Assembly: GCF_000277815.2 (NCBI RefSeq)
Contig: NC_018471.1
Location: forward strand, 124,001 to 188,000
DNA from: Encephalitozoon hellem ATCC 50504
Taxonomy: Eukaryota; Microsporidia; Unikaryonidae
Length of the DNA: 64,000 bases
Reading direction: 5' to 3'
Each line of letters begins with the position of its first letter. The stretch's first letter is position 1. The notes beneath the pieces were generated by a model, which was not told the DNA's origin, made no database searches, and saw only the letters and a program-made list of their open reading frames with translations. Both the position numbers and the translations under genes were made by a program. Positions 1-10,037 of the stretch are shown piece after piece.

Positions 1-1
1 G

Positions 2-1465
2 GATGAGTTTACGTGGAGAAGAGGATCTGTCTTTGACAAGAACTGCGTCATATGTTTTCACAGAGAACTTGAAGGAGAAAGTGCCAGGATAGTGTTGAAA
101 GAGATAAAAGAAAGAACCAAGTACAGGCCTCTGCCACTCAGAACTGTTGAGCTGCAGAAGAAGTGCTCGTCATACTTTAAGCTGAGCGGGCATAAGGTCA
201 TGGAGATTGCTGAGGGGCTCTACAATAGGGGATACATAAGCTACCCTAGAACAGAAACAGATGTGTTTGACAAGAAGTTTGACTTTAAATACATATTAAA
301 TAAGCTAAGCAGGGACTCAAAGGTCGGGGAGTATGCCGAAAGGCTGGCGAGGGGGTTTAATTATCCCAGAAATGGAAAGAACAACGACATGGCGCATCTT
401 CCAATATACCCGCTAAAGGAAGGGACTGGGCTTTCCGGGGGAGACAGGGACATCTATGATTTTATATGCAGAAGATTTCTTGGGTGCATATCAAAGGATG
501 CCAAAGGCCTTGAGACGCGGTATGAGCTGAAGATAGGGATGGAGGTGTTTGACCTGAATGGAATAAGGGTGGTTGAAAGGAATTACCTTGAGGTGTATTA
601 CTATGACAAATGGGATAACAGGGAGGTTAGCGACTTTGCAATGGAGGAGCTAGTTCCCGGGGATCTTTATATTTCTGAGGGGGAGACGACTGCGCCGAAG
701 TATCTTAGCGAGGCTGAGCTTATAAGTCTTATGGACAAAAACGGAATAGGAACGGATGCAACAATACATGAGCATATCCAAAAGATCCAGGAGAGGGGGT
801 ATGCCACCAAGGTTGGAGAGGAGATAAGGCCTTTGGGGCTTGGAACAGCTCTTATTGATGGATATGAAAGGTTTGGACTGAATGTTAGCAAACCTGAGCT
901 TCGGAAGAGTCTGGAGATCAATCTGAAAAGAATATGCCATGGAGAGATAGATGGAAAACGGGTTGTGTATGAAGGGATTCTAGCCTATAGAGATATATAC
1001 ACTCTCCTCAAAAGAAACATAAAGGAGTTTGTTGGGATTCTCAGGAAGGGTATTGGGGAGGATGTAGGCCGATTGAATCCATTGGGAGGTAGAAAGTCAA
1101 GGAAGGATACGTCAAGGACCAGAGGTGTGGAGGAGAGTAGAAGCAGTGGGACGAAGAGTAACGGCAACAAAGACGGAGGCATAAGAAAGATGGAGTGTGA
1201 CTGCAAGGTAGAGGCTAAGGTTCTAAAAGTGAAGAAGGGGGATAATGTTGGGAGGGAGTTCTACTGCTGCGGCAAGATACCAAAGAGCTGCTATTTCTTC
1301 CAATGGTGTGAATGTGAGAAAGCTGGAGAAGACAAGGAGATAAAGTGCTTTTGTGGGTTTGAACCCCAGCTGCTTGTTGCAAATACGGAAAGTAATAGAG
1401 GAAGGAAGTTTTATAAGTGCAAGAAGGCGTACAAGCCTTGCAAGTTCTTTCAGTGGGAGGGCTGA
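2..1465 (+). CDS. TOP3: DNA topoisomerase III (type IA), 3' part
   Basis: The frame is open from the left edge, so the 5' end lies outside the window. The enzyme relaxes and decatenates single-stranded crossings, usually with a RecQ helicase. The motif YISYPRTET carries the active-site tyrosine (codon at 242-244). After the toroid region, which contains the conserved GIGTDATI stretch, come a basic Ser/Arg/Gly linker and two C-terminal GRF-type zinc fingers (about 1195-1320 and 1340-1460), each with a Cys-x-Cys or Cys-x-Cys-Gly start, a FYxC core and a CxFFQW end. GRF fingers bind single-stranded DNA and are also found in animal TOP3-alpha. The family is certain; the length cannot be judged because the gene is cut. 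Confidence 0.93.
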   Translation, partial: DEFTWRRGSVFDKNCVICFHRELEGESARIVLKEIKERTKYRPLPLRTVELQKKCSSYFKLSGHKVMEIAEGLYNRGYISYPRTETDVFDKKFDFKYILNKLSRDSKVGEYAERLARGFNYPRNGKNNDMAHLPIYPLKEGTGLSGGDRDIYDFICRRFLGCISKDAKGLETRYELKIGMEVFDLNGIRVVERNYLEVYYYDKWDNREVSDFAMEELVPGDLYISEGETTAPKYLSEAELISLMDKNGIGTDATIHEHIQKIQERGYATKVGEEIRPLGLGTALIDGYERFGLNVSKPELRKSLEINLKRICHGEIDGKRVVYEGILAYRDIYTLLKRNIKEFVGILRKGIGEDVGRLNPLGGRKSRKDTSRTRGVEESRSSGTKSNGNKDGGIRKMECDCKVEAKVLKVKKGDNVGREFYCCGKIPKSCYFFQWCECEKAGEDKEIKCFCGFEPQLLVANTESNRGRKFYKCKKAYKPCKFFQWEG

Positions 1466-1563
1466 AGGTTTCTCCTTTAACGAAGCTAGCTGTCCCCTTT
1501 TAAGGTTCGATATAGAGCAGGCTCTCCTTTTAAAGTATAAAAGTTTACTGAAGGGGAATATGA

Positions 1564-1908
1564 ATGTCTGAAACAAGTATTCTGTCTGAAGCTCTTCCAC
1601 AAGTAAGACCGCAGAGGGAGACTGAGGCCAAGGGGTCTTCTCCAAAGGAAGAAGTCCTTCCCAAGGACATGCCTGTTGTGAATGTTAAGGACATTATGAT
1701 GTATGCAGAGAATATGGATAAGCTGGAGAGCAAGAAGCTGATTCCATATGTTGTTTATTTGGACGAACAGTTCAAGGAGATTGTAAAGAAGAGAAGGCAG
1801 GATGCCAAGGTTGTTCTTATACTTTATATAGTTGTCATGTCCATATCTGTTATTGGGCTGGTTGTGTGTGGGATCAAACTCTTTGGGTATTTGCTGGGGA
1901 AGGAATGA
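1564..1908 (+). CDS. small single-pass membrane protein, unknown function
   Basis: A 114-residue protein with no family I recognise. The first 45 residues are polar and rich in Glu, Pro, Ser and Lys. A charged stretch with KKRRQD follows, then one hydrophobic segment (about residues 82-108) and a short GKE tail, so it looks like a tail-anchored protein with its N-terminus in the cytosol. A GGGG tract lies about 8 nt before the ATG, as expected for a real start in this genome. It sits 98 bp after TOP3 and 84 bp before the actin-related gene on the same strand. It could be SNARE-like in topology, but no SNARE heptad pattern is clear. Confidence 0.7.
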   Translation: MSETSILSEALPQVRPQRETEAKGSSPKEEVLPKDMPVVNVKDIMMYAENMDKLESKKLIPYVVYLDEQFKEIVKKRRQDAKVVLILYIVVMSISVIGLVVCGIKLFGYLLGKE

Positions 1909-1992
1909 GCTCTGGGCCTCGAGATAAGTGGCCTAAATATGGCATTAAATGGATTATGTTGAATTGTTTATTGTGGTGGGATAGCCCTTTTG

Positions 1993-3018
1993 ATGTATAT
2001 TGTAGGAGACACCACGACGGGTGTTATTGACATAGGAAGCGAGACGGTTAAGATCGGATATTCTGATGGGCTCTTGCCGATGGTGTTTGGCCCTAGTGTG
2101 ACGTGGAGAAACGAGTATGTGCCACCTGTGGCAAGGTCTGTTATCAGTGATGTCGGGTCCTATCTCAGGATTTTGAGTGATAATATGCCTCGGGATGTAC
2201 AATCTCTAGTGATTTCCGAGAACACGATGGAGGATGGGGGAGTAAAGAAGGAGGTTCTAGGATATCTTATGGAGAGGCGGATGTGCGAGTCTGTTCTATT
2301 TGTCAGGAGTGGGATTCTGGATGCATTTTCGTATGGAAAGACGACTGGGGTGGTTGTCAGCCTTGGAGGAGGATCAAGCCAGGTCTGCAGTGTTGTTGAT
2401 GGGCTCATCACATGTAGAAGGCAGATAGACGTTGGAGGGATGGACTTAACGCTAGAGTTCAGGAAGGTACTGGAGAGTTCTGGTGTTGATATAGAGAAGT
2501 TCGTCGACGTAAAGAAAGATGAGCCTTTGCATGAAAGGAGAATGGAGTTTGAGAAGAATGAATTTTCCAGACATGGAAAGGAAAGTGCTTTGAGCCTGAA
2601 GAGTGAGGAGACAAGTGAGAAGTATGAATTACCTGATGGAAGAGTCATTGAAACGGAGGAGTATCGCAAGGCAGTACCAGGCATGCTAGGAGGGATTATA
2701 AAGTTGATAGTCGAGGTTATTGAGTCGAATGGGATGGAGGCACGGTCTACTTTGAGTGGAAATATATTAGTTGGGGGAGGATGCGGAGGAATTTGCGGGA
2801 TTGAAAGCTTTATCTGTGAGGAGATTGGCAGGGAGAGAAGCAGATGGAAGGTGAAGGTGTCTGTTGAAAGAAGCCGATTTAGCACGTTCCAGGGAGGATG
2901 TGTGATTGGATCTCTGGGAAGTGCAAGAAGCTTTCATATTGGAGTTAGAGACTACGAGGAGTATGGAGAAAGTATTTTGGATAGAAAGAAATGCGAATGG
3001 ATTGTAGAAGCCTTGTGA
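1993..3018 (+). CDS. actin-related protein
   Basis: 341 residues, against about 375 for actin. Actin-fold landmarks are in order: the phosphate-1 loop GVIDIGSETVKIGYSDG near residue 10, phosphate-2 VVSLGGGSSQVCSVVDG near 110, an adenosine-loop equivalent ILVGGGCGGICGIE near 255, and a C-terminal region (RFSTFQGGCVIGSLG, then DYEEYGESIL) matching the actin C-terminus, where actin has SILASLSTFQ. It is too divergent for conventional actin, so it is an Arp, probably of a chromatin-remodelling complex; I cannot say which. A TTG codon lies directly before the ATG; the ATG is chosen because CCC sits 8 nt upstream of it. Confidence 0.78.
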   Translation: MYIVGDTTTGVIDIGSETVKIGYSDGLLPMVFGPSVTWRNEYVPPVARSVISDVGSYLRILSDNMPRDVQSLVISENTMEDGGVKKEVLGYLMERRMCESVLFVRSGILDAFSYGKTTGVVVSLGGGSSQVCSVVDGLITCRRQIDVGGMDLTLEFRKVLESSGVDIEKFVDVKKDEPLHERRMEFEKNEFSRHGKESALSLKSEETSEKYELPDGRVIETEEYRKAVPGMLGGIIKLIVEVIESNGMEARSTLSGNILVGGGCGGICGIESFICEEIGRERSRWKVKVSVERSRFSTFQGGCVIGSLGSARSFHIGVRDYEEYGESILDRKKCEWIVEAL

Positions 3019-3105
3019 TTTATTGGAATAAAGTCCAAGCGTGGAGGTTAAGTTTTTTGCAGTGTATTTTTGCACTTTGAAAACTATAAAAAAAATTTGT
3101 ATGGT

Positions 3106-3111
3106 CCCCCC
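3106..3111 (+). promoter_or_regulatory. C6 start-proximal tract of EF-1alpha
   Basis: Six consecutive C residues end 4 nt before the ATG at 3116. C-rich tracts just upstream of start codons are a known feature of Encephalitozoon genes. This one decides between the ATG at 3101, which precedes the tract, and the ATG at 3116. Confidence 0.7.
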
Positions 3112-3115
3112 TACA

Positions 3116-4531
3116 ATGGCTACAAAGATTGAGGATGATACTAAACCGCGTCTGAACGTCTGCTTCATAGGGCACGTTGACTCTGGAAAGAGCACCACGG
3201 TGGGAATGCTTTCATACCAGCTGGGGGCAGTTGACAAGAGGGAGATGGAGAAGTATGAGAAGGAGGCTGCCTTGAACAACAAGGACACATTCTATCTTGC
3301 ATACTTAACTGACAAGACCGATGCCGAGAGGAAGAGAGGAATTACAATTACAACCACGCTTGTAAATCTTCCTACGGAGAAGTTCAACATCAACATTCTT
3401 GACTGCCCTGGGCACAAGGACTTTGTGAAGAACATGGTAACTGGAGCATCACAGGCTGATGTTGCAGTTGTGATTGTCCCTGCATCTGGATTTGAATCAT
3501 GTATTGGTGTTGGAGGGATGCTGAAGACACACATCATGATTTCTGGAATTCTTGGATGTGAGAAGCTGATTATCTGTGTCAACAAGATGGACGAGATTCC
3601 TGAGGACAAGAGAGAAGAGAAGTTCAAGGAAGTGTCTGCTGAGATGCTTAGAATTGTGAAGAGGAGTCACAAGGACAAGAACCCCATTGTTATTCCTATA
3701 TCTGCATTCAAGGGAATCAATCTTACCAAGAAGGGAGAGAGCTTCAAATGGTTTGGAGGATGGAAGGAGAAGGAAGGCGCACCGCTTATACACACACTTG
3801 AGGAAGCACTTGACTACCAGAATGTTCCTGAGAGGCACAACGACAAGCCTCTGAGAATGCCGATCACTAAGGTCTGCTCGATTGCAGGAGTTGGTAAGAT
3901 CTTTACTGGGCGTGTGGAGTATGGTACCATCACACCAAACCTCAAGATCTCCATTCAGCCTGCAGGTGTTGTTGGGGAGACCAGGTCTGTTGAAATCCAC
4001 AACAAGCCAAGGTCTATGATTCCATGTGGAGAGAACTGTGGAGTTGCGCTTAAGGGAGGAGTTACTGGAGACCTTGAAAAGGTTGATGCAGGGCATGTTA
4101 TCTCTGCCAATGATGAGAACAAGGCCATAGCATACCCTGGAGCAAAGATCAGAACTATTGTCGTTGGTAGGCCAAAGGGATTGTCGCCGGGATATACTCC
4201 ACAGATTAACTTTGGGAACTGCCACTCTCCAGGAAGAATTGCCAAGATTCTTTCCAAGGTGGTTGGAAAGGAGGTTCATGAATCTCCCGAAAACGTTGCA
4301 AATGGAGAGACATTCGTTGGTATTGTTGTTTTCCAGAAGCCATTGGTTGTTGACAGAATGGAGAGATTCCAGAACCTGGCAAAGTTTGCTCTTATGGACA
4401 GCAATGGTGTTGTGGGTATCGGAAACGTTATGGAGCCTCTCACCCGTGAACAACTTCTCAAGGACTATGAGATTGATATAGCTGAGGACCCCAAGGCAGC
4501 TAAGAAAGCAGCATCCAAGAAGAAGGCATGA
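3116..4531 (+). CDS. TEF1: translation elongation factor 1-alpha
   Basis: 471 residues. The GTPase delivers aminoacyl-tRNA to the ribosome A site. G1 is GHVDSGKST (residues 19-27), G3 is DCPGHKD (about 96), G4 is NKMD (about 156), and G5 is a SAFKG motif (about 199). Domains II and III follow, and the C-terminus is Lys/Ala rich. An upstream in-frame extension exists (ATG at 3101 and a GTG at 3041), but the C6 tract before 3116 and the usual EF-1alpha start favour ATG 3116. The preceding intergenic stretch is AT-rich with a long A run. Codon use is strongly biased, as expected for a highly expressed gene. Confidence 0.96.
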   Translation: MATKIEDDTKPRLNVCFIGHVDSGKSTTVGMLSYQLGAVDKREMEKYEKEAALNNKDTFYLAYLTDKTDAERKRGITITTTLVNLPTEKFNINILDCPGHKDFVKNMVTGASQADVAVVIVPASGFESCIGVGGMLKTHIMISGILGCEKLIICVNKMDEIPEDKREEKFKEVSAEMLRIVKRSHKDKNPIVIPISAFKGINLTKKGESFKWFGGWKEKEGAPLIHTLEEALDYQNVPERHNDKPLRMPITKVCSIAGVGKIFTGRVEYGTITPNLKISIQPAGVVGETRSVEIHNKPRSMIPCGENCGVALKGGVTGDLEKVDAGHVISANDENKAIAYPGAKIRTIVVGRPKGLSPGYTPQINFGNCHSPGRIAKILSKVVGKEVHESPENVANGETFVGIVVFQKPLVVDRMERFQNLAKFALMDSNGVVGIGNVMEPLTREQLLKDYEIDIAEDPKAAKKAASKKKA

Positions 4532-4587
4532 GCAATCTTCTTTTCTGAAAAAGAAGTATCTCGATTAAACTTCTTTTAATTAATTCC

Positions 4588-5487
4588 TTATGTTCTTCTC
4601 AAGACCTTACAAAGAAAATGCCTTAGCTCCTTCGAAGTTTTGCTGAAGAAGGCTTCCATTTCTACTTTTTTGTTACTTTTCTTCAGAAACAGCAGGTCGT
4701 CCGTTAGGTCCTTGAACTTTGCGAGCCTGTCGATCATTTTCAAGTCATATACATTTAGCTCTGAAAACCCGCCTTCATGGCAGTTCCTCCGAAGAACATC
4801 TTCCATGCATACGCCAATCCTCTCGATGGTGCTAACCTTTATATCTGGGCTCGCCTTACTTCCATACTTGTAGACACAGAAGATATGGATACCAAATGGA
4901 TCGAAATCAAAGAGTCCTGAAATAGCCGTCCTGTGCTCTAGCATTTTCAGTAGCAGCATTGTGTTTCTGCAGGGATATCCTCTTCCACACACAAGCAGCA
5001 TCCCCTCAAGGCGCTTTTCCCTCCTAATCTCTGAGGCTATTCTTTGCAATATTGTATCCTTCTCAACAACCAAAACTCTCTTGTAATTACAAAGCACTTC
5101 CTTTACACCTGTCATGTCCGGAATGAGTTGCGGGATGCTGTCCCCTGAAGATATCTCGATTGTACTGAAGCTGCCGCATTTAATGAAGGTTAGATTTCCA
5201 ATAAAGGTCCCCTTGAGCGTATTCTTCACCCTAAGCTCATGCCTTGAGACCTCAAGCTCCAAAACAATACTGGATATCATCCTCTTGACAGCAGATTGTG
5301 TTTTGAACACACCCACATCCATATAAAAGATCTCCCTCTCATTTCTATCAATCCCAGACTCCTGCATTTCAATGATTATTTCATGGAGCCTGATCCTCAT
5401 TGCAAGCGTTCTTGACTTGAGTTCTATCAGAAGCCTCAGTGTGCTGCTTCTCAACGACCTGCATATTGTATTAGAGGCGGCTGTCAT
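4588..5487 (-). CDS. SPO11: SPO11-type meiotic DNA transesterase (topoisomerase VI A family)
   Basis: 299 residues. SPO11 makes the double-strand breaks that start meiotic recombination. The 5Y-CAP region has REIFYMDVGVF with the catalytic tyrosine at about residue 55. The Toprim domain keeps its metal ligands: Glu142 in VVEKD and Asp194/Asp196 in DFDPFGI. The family motif GKGYPD reads GRGYPC here, so the Asp is replaced by Cys173. It is divergent from the gene at 5526 with only 38 bp between the start codons. Family membership is strong; somatic TOP6A is unlikely because no TOP6B is known from microsporidia or seen here. Confidence 0.88.
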   Translation of the reverse strand: MTAASNTICRSLRSSTLRLLIELKSRTLAMRIRLHEIIIEMQESGIDRNEREIFYMDVGVFKTQSAVKRMISSIVLELEVSRHELRVKNTLKGTFIGNLTFIKCGSFSTIEISSGDSIPQLIPDMTGVKEVLCNYKRVLVVEKDTILQRIASEIRREKRLEGMLLVCGRGYPCRNTMLLLKMLEHRTAISGLFDFDPFGIHIFCVYKYGSKASPDIKVSTIERIGVCMEDVLRRNCHEGGFSELNVYDLKMIDRLAKFKDLTDDLLFLKKSNKKVEMEAFFSKTSKELRHFLCKVLRRT

Positions 5488-5513
5488 TGAGGCATAAATC
5501 TGGAATAACGAAT

Positions 5514-5517
5514 CCCC
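5514..5517. promoter_or_regulatory. C4/G4 tract shared by two divergent starts
   Basis: One CCCC run lies 8 nt before the rightward ATG at 5526. Read on the other strand it is GGGG, 26 nt before the leftward SPO11 ATG at 5487. It is the only C/G tract in the 38-bp gap, so a single element may serve both genes, since CCC-like and GGG-like signals are both reported for Encephalitozoon. Confidence 0.45.
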
Positions 5518-5525
5518 GTGTCTGC

Positions 5526-6029
5526 ATGATATACACTACAGAGGTGTACGAAAGAGTTAAGAAGGTTCTTGGAGACCTGTGCATGGCACAAAGTGGGGAT
5601 GGCGGAGTGACATACCGGGTGGTAAAATACAGAGCCAGGGCTCCAGTGTTCCTGGTAGAAGGAAACGGAGGAGAGATGTATTTGATGGAAGACGGTGTCT
5701 TTGAACTTGAATCCAAAGGGTTTGATATTGGAGTTCCAAGGGAGAAGGAAGTTGTTGTTGTGTTTTTTAGGTTCAGCACCAAAAGGACTGCTCGAAACGC
5801 AGCATCCGTAGAGATGTATGAGGGAGGGCAGTTCATGGAAGTGGATGTAGGATCTGTGGTATGTGATGGAAGAGGATTGGGAACCTTGATTATGTCCCGG
5901 ATTCCGCAAAATTTGTATGTACTATCCAATGTATTGAGAAGATTCATCCGGATCAATGGCGGAGAGGATACGGATGGGATATTCGAAAAACTGCTTGTAG
6001 ATGCACTCATCTCGAATAAGATTTTATGA
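5526..6029 (+). CDS. hypothetical protein, 167 residues
   Basis: I do not recognise this protein. It is soluble, with no signal peptide or membrane segment. Alternating hydrophobic strands (VFLVEGNGGEMYLMEDG and VVVVFFRFS) suggest a beta-rich N-terminal half, and the C-terminal half is helical. An upstream TTG at 5487 would overlap the SPO11 start codon. The ATG at 5526 is preferred because CCCC lies 8 nt before it. It is divergently paired with SPO11. Confidence 0.7.
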   Translation: MIYTTEVYERVKKVLGDLCMAQSGDGGVTYRVVKYRARAPVFLVEGNGGEMYLMEDGVFELESKGFDIGVPREKEVVVVFFRFSTKRTARNAASVEMYEGGQFMEVDVGSVVCDGRGLGTLIMSRIPQNLYVLSNVLRRFIRINGGEDTDGIFEKLLVDALISNKIL

Positions 6030-6193
6030 GTTTTTACACTGTGGTTTATTATGTGTCATTGGTTTCCAGGGAGAGGCTTGCATTTCCAGAGCCTATTATT
6101 TGTTTAGTCCGGCAGGCAGCTGAGTTCCACAAGAGATCAATGATCTGATGCACAAATAATAAATAATGAGGCACAAATCTTCTGAGGAAAATA

Positions 6194-7162
6194 ATGCTTC
6201 TATTTCTTATGTTCATTGGAGTGGGGATCTGCAAGGAAAACGCCGTGATCCTTATCCTTTGCAGGAATAGCGACAAAAACGGAATAACGGAAACGATAAA
6301 GAATTTTGAGGAGATGTTCAACAAAAACTTTGGATATCCCTATGTTTTCCTGAACGATGAGGAGTTTACCGAAGACTTCAAGAAATCGATAAAGGATGTT
6401 ACGTCAAACAGTGTCGAGTTTGGAAAACTTGATCCCGAGGAGTGGGAAGTTCCACCATGGATAGACATGGAGAAGGCAAACCAAGGGATGAAGAGCCTAG
6501 AGGACAGAAATGTTATTTATGGAGGATCTCTGTCATACAGAAAGATGTGTAGGTTCTTCTCAGGGTTCTTTTATAGGAACAAATTAGTCCAAAAGTACGA
6601 CTACTATTGGAGGATAGAGCCTGACGTGAAGTTTCTGTGCCAGATAGAGTATGACCCATTTACGTACCTAAGAGAAAATAACAAGCAGTATGGATTTGTG
6701 ATATCTCTAGCTGAGTTCATGGAGACGATTCCTAGCCTTTTTGGAGAGGTGATAAAGTTTGCAACGAAGAATCTGAACTTAATAAAGAAGGTCAACAGCA
6801 ACAGATTCATACTGAACAATGATAGATCGTATAATGGATGCCACTTCTGGTCGAATTTCGAGATAGCAAGCTTTAGTTTTTTCAGGAGCGAGACATATCA
6901 AAAGTACTTTGACTGGCTGGACAAGGCCGGAGGCTTCTTCTATGAGAGATGGGGAGATGCACCTGTGCATAGCATTGCAGCGTCTCTTTTTCTGGACAAG
7001 GATCAGATTCATTTTTTCAGTGACATAGGATATGAGCATCCCCCCTTCCGTCATTGCCCGAGAGAAGCATCGATGAAATCGAAGTGCAAGTGCAGCGTCA
7101 AAGACTCAATGGACATCTCTTCGAACACATGCCTGGGAATGTACATAAAATCTCTTTTGTGA
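6194..7162 (+). CDS. alpha-1,2-mannosyltransferase, KTR/MNT1 family (GT15)
   Basis: 322 residues with a hydrophobic N-terminal signal or signal-anchor (residues 1-14), so a secretory-pathway lumenal enzyme. It adds alpha-1,2-mannose from GDP-mannose to O-linked glycans. Very strong GT15 hallmarks: YYWRIEPDV (donor and metal site region), [10 protein letters not shown] holding the catalytic Glu region, and [17 protein letters not shown]. The end carries a Cys-rich CKCS segment likely to form disulphides. It is shorter than yeast KTR proteins because the stem is absent. The next gene's frame opens inside it, but that gene's real start is at 7243. Microsporidia are known to O-mannosylate polar tube and wall proteins. 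Confidence 0.93.
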   Translation: MLLFLMFIGVGICKENAVILILCRNSDKNGITETIKNFEEMFNKNFGYPYVFLNDEEFTEDFKKSIKDVTSNSVEFGKLDPEEWEVPPWIDMEKANQGMKSLEDRNVIYGGSLSYRKMCRFFSGFFYRNKLVQKYDYYWRIEPDVKFLCQIEYDPFTYLRENNKQYGFVISLAEFMETIPSLFGEVIKFATKNLNLIKKVNSNRFILNNDRSYNGCHFWSNFEIASFSFFRSETYQKYFDWLDKAGGFFYERWGDAPVHSIAASLFLDKDQIHFFSDIGYEHPPFRHCPREASMKSKCKCSVKDSMDISSNTCLGMYIKSLL

Positions 7163-7242
7163 TGAGGGTGTCTATAGGTATATTCGATAATAATAAAACT
7201 AGCAGTAAGATATTTTTGGTTTATTTTTGTCCCGGCAGGAAG

Positions 7243-10032
7243 ATGGATTGTGAAAAAGAAGCCTTGAAAGAAAGAAAGAGGATGCTGAAAGAAGAGAAGA
7301 AAAAGCAGAAGCTCGAGAAGTTTTTGGCAAAGAAGACACAAGAGGTCAGTATTTCCAAGCCCAAGAGGGAATACAAGGGAGATGGGTATGATCCGCTGGA
7401 GGTCGAGAGTAAGTGGTATAGGTATTGGGAGGAGAAGGGGCTTTTCAAGCCTGTCGAGGGCGGCCCAAAGTACATTATTCCGATTCCTCCACCAAACGTG
7501 ACAGGGAACCTCCATATAGGGCATGCCATGATGGTTTCTATCCAGGATACCTTGTGCAGATATAAGAGGATGTGTGGGCACGAGGTTCTGTACATTCCCG
7601 GGACAGACCATGCAGGAATAGCAACGCAGAATGTTGTCTCCAAGCAGATGGAGAAGGAGGGGACCCGTGTTGATAGAGAGACGTTTTTGAGGAAGGCCTG
7701 GGAATGGAAGGAAAGACATGGGTCGAGAATATATGAGCAGTTTAAGAGGCTGGGAACAAGTGTGGACTTTAGTAGGGAAAGGTTTACATTGGATCCTGGA
7801 ATGAGTGAGGCTGTTGTTGATGCGTTTGTAAGCCTATACGAGAAAGGCCTAATATACAGGGAGCTGAAGATTGTGAACTGGTGTGGCAAACTATCGACGA
7901 CTATAAGTGACCTAGAGGTGAACCATGAAGAAATACCACCCAACACATATCTACAGGTAGATGGGGGAAAGTATGAGTTTGGGGTGATTTATCACTTTAT
8001 GTATCCAATAACAACTGACAAGAAATTTTCTGGGGACCACTTATCCTTGCCCACGATTGAGGTTGCGACAACAAGACCGGAAACCATTCTTGGAGATACG
8101 GCGATATGTGTGAATGCAAGGGACAGGAGATTTAATCCCGAGGGAATAAAGAAAATCTTTGGCGATGCTGTGTGTGGCAATGATGTTTACGGTGTGAATC
8201 CGTTAACTAAAGAAGTGATTCCCATTGTCTTCGATGACTATGCGGATATGAGCTTTGGAACTGGTGTGGTGAAGATAACGCCTGCACACGATGCAAACGA
8301 CTTTGACGTGTCCAAAAGGCATGGGATTCCTTGCAAGATTGTATTTGATGAGCAGAACAAGGTGACTATTGAGGGTGAGTTTAAAGGGATGAAGAGGTTT
8401 GAAGCAAGAAAGGCAGTTGTTTCAAGGCTTAAAGACATTGGGCTGTTTGTCGAAAAGAAAGGATACTCGCAGGTGATTCCAAGGTGCTCGAGGTCTAATG
8501 ATATCATAGAGCCTGTTATCAAAAGCCAGTGGTGGCTAGACTGCAAGGAGATGGCCAAAAGAGCTATTGAAGCTGTTGAAGATGGAAGGATTAAGATATT
8601 GCCGGAAGGAGCGGAAAGGCAATGGTACAGGTGGCTCGAAAACATCAGGGATTGGTGTCTGTCTAGGCAGTTGTGGTGGGGGCATCGAATACCTGCCTAT
8701 AGAACACCGAGCGGGAAGTGGTATGTCGGAAAGACTAAGGCGGATGCATTTTCGAAGATGAAGAACGAATGCTTGGAGTCTGCATGCAATTTTGAGGAGT
8801 TCTGTCAGGATGAGGATGTCTTGGACACTTGGTTTTCGTCTGGACTGTGGCCGTTTGCCACTTTAGGGTGGCCCAAGAGAACAGATGACTTCTTGAGGTA
8901 TTACCCCAGTACTCTACTAGAAACAGGAAGCGACATTCTTTTCTTCTGGGTTGCAAGGATGGTGATGCTGGGTCTCGAATTGACAGGGAAGGTACCTTTT
9001 AGCCAAGTTTTTCTTCACGGAATAGTAAGGGATGCACATGGAAGAAAGATGAGCAAAAGCCTTGGGAATGTTATTGATCCTATTTTTGTGATTGATGGAT
9101 GTTCACTTGAAAAGCTCATTTCAACGATGAGGAGCGGGAATCTCGATGAGAAGGAGATGAAAAGGGCTGAGTCTGTTCTGAAGCAAGACTTCCCAAATGG
9201 AATACCCAGATGCGGAGCAGACGCGCTTAGGTTCACCTTACTTTCCTATACCTCTGGAATGAAAGACATTAATCTTGATGTGCTCAGGGTAGAGGGATAC
9301 CGAAGGTTCTGTAATAAGATATGGAATGCTCACAAATTTGTGAGGATGATGATGGACGAAGTAGTGGATGGAAGTAACCAGGAGACTACCGATAAGAAAA
9401 AGTACGAGAAATATATTCTCTCGCCCAACGATCTTCTAGCACCTTCTGGGCAGGGGCCTATTGAATGGATTCTCAAGAAAAGAAATGAGACTGTTGAAAC
9501 AATACAAAGAATGCTTGACTCCTTCAATTTCATGGCGGCGACACAGGCAATTCATCAATTCTTCATCTACGACCTATGCGACGTCTTCATTGAGGTTGTT
9601 AAGAAGAACAAAAACAAAAGATACATTAGTACTCTGCTAAGCGTGTTTGTAGACTCGATGAAAATGCTTCATCCATTTATGCCGTTCATCACGGAGGAAG
9701 TGTTTTCGAACTATTTTGATGGTTCTATTTCGGTTTCTTCGTATCCTAGGGTGGATGGGTCTGAACACGAAAATAAGTTTTCTACAGCTCTCCAGATAGT
9801 AAGGCATGTAAGAGCAAAGGCAGAATCCAATGGATGGAGCAAGGTTTCAGTGAAGATCTCACTGGGAGAGGATGTCTGTCCTGCAGACGTGGTGTTTATA
9901 CGTCTATTGTGCAGAAAGATCATCGAGTTTGAGACGACGGACAGCATCCGAGACGACGAATACGAGATGGTAGGAGACTCAAAGATATCTGTGAGACAGA
10001 TGGAGCAGACGGGAACAGTAGATGCTGATTAA
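7243..10032 (+). CDS. VAS1: valyl-tRNA synthetase
   Basis: 929 residues, a class Ia synthetase charging tRNA-Val. The N-terminus is a Lys/Glu-rich extension, then [14 protein letters not shown] with the HIGH motif at about residue 91. The CP1 editing domain follows ([15 protein letters not shown] and [16 protein letters not shown]), then [10 protein letters not shown] with the KMSKS loop near residue 602, and the helical anticodon-binding domain. Somewhat shorter than yeast (about 1,100). The frame is open upstream to 7054 inside the mannosyltransferase gene; ATG 7243 is chosen because a CCC tract lies about 9 nt before it and the overlap disappears. It ends 5 bp from the convergent gene. Confidence 0.96.
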   Translation: MDCEKEALKERKRMLKEEKKKQKLEKFLAKKTQEVSISKPKREYKGDGYDPLEVESKWYRYWEEKGLFKPVEGGPKYIIPIPPPNVTGNLHIGHAMMVSIQDTLCRYKRMCGHEVLYIPGTDHAGIATQNVVSKQMEKEGTRVDRETFLRKAWEWKERHGSRIYEQFKRLGTSVDFSRERFTLDPGMSEAVVDAFVSLYEKGLIYRELKIVNWCGKLSTTISDLEVNHEEIPPNTYLQVDGGKYEFGVIYHFMYPITTDKKFSGDHLSLPTIEVATTRPETILGDTAICVNARDRRFNPEGIKKIFGDAVCGNDVYGVNPLTKEVIPIVFDDYADMSFGTGVVKITPAHDANDFDVSKRHGIPCKIVFDEQNKVTIEGEFKGMKRFEARKAVVSRLKDIGLFVEKKGYSQVIPRCSRSNDIIEPVIKSQWWLDCKEMAKRAIEAVEDGRIKILPEGAERQWYRWLENIRDWCLSRQLWWGHRIPAYRTPSGKWYVGKTKADAFSKMKNECLESACNFEEFCQDEDVLDTWFSSGLWPFATLGWPKRTDDFLRYYPSTLLETGSDILFFWVARMVMLGLELTGKVPFSQVFLHGIVRDAHGRKMSKSLGNVIDPIFVIDGCSLEKLISTMRSGNLDEKEMKRAESVLKQDFPNGIPRCGADALRFTLLSYTSGMKDINLDVLRVEGYRRFCNKIWNAHKFVRMMMDEVVDGSNQETTDKKKYEKYILSPNDLLAPSGQGPIEWILKKRNETVETIQRMLDSFNFMAATQAIHQFFIYDLCDVFIEVVKKNKNKRYISTLLSVFVDSMKMLHPFMPFITEEVFSNYFDGSISVSSYPRVDGSEHENKFSTALQIVRHVRAKAESNGWSKVSVKISLGEDVCPADVVFIRLLCRKIIEFETTDSIRDDEYEMVGDSKISVRQMEQTGTVDAD

Positions 10033-10037
10033 AGTAT

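Noticed and set aside
6138..6175. GCACAAAT repeated 26 bp apart upstream of the mannosyltransferase
   Set aside because: An 8-bp direct repeat in AT-rich DNA is likely chance and no regulator is known for it.
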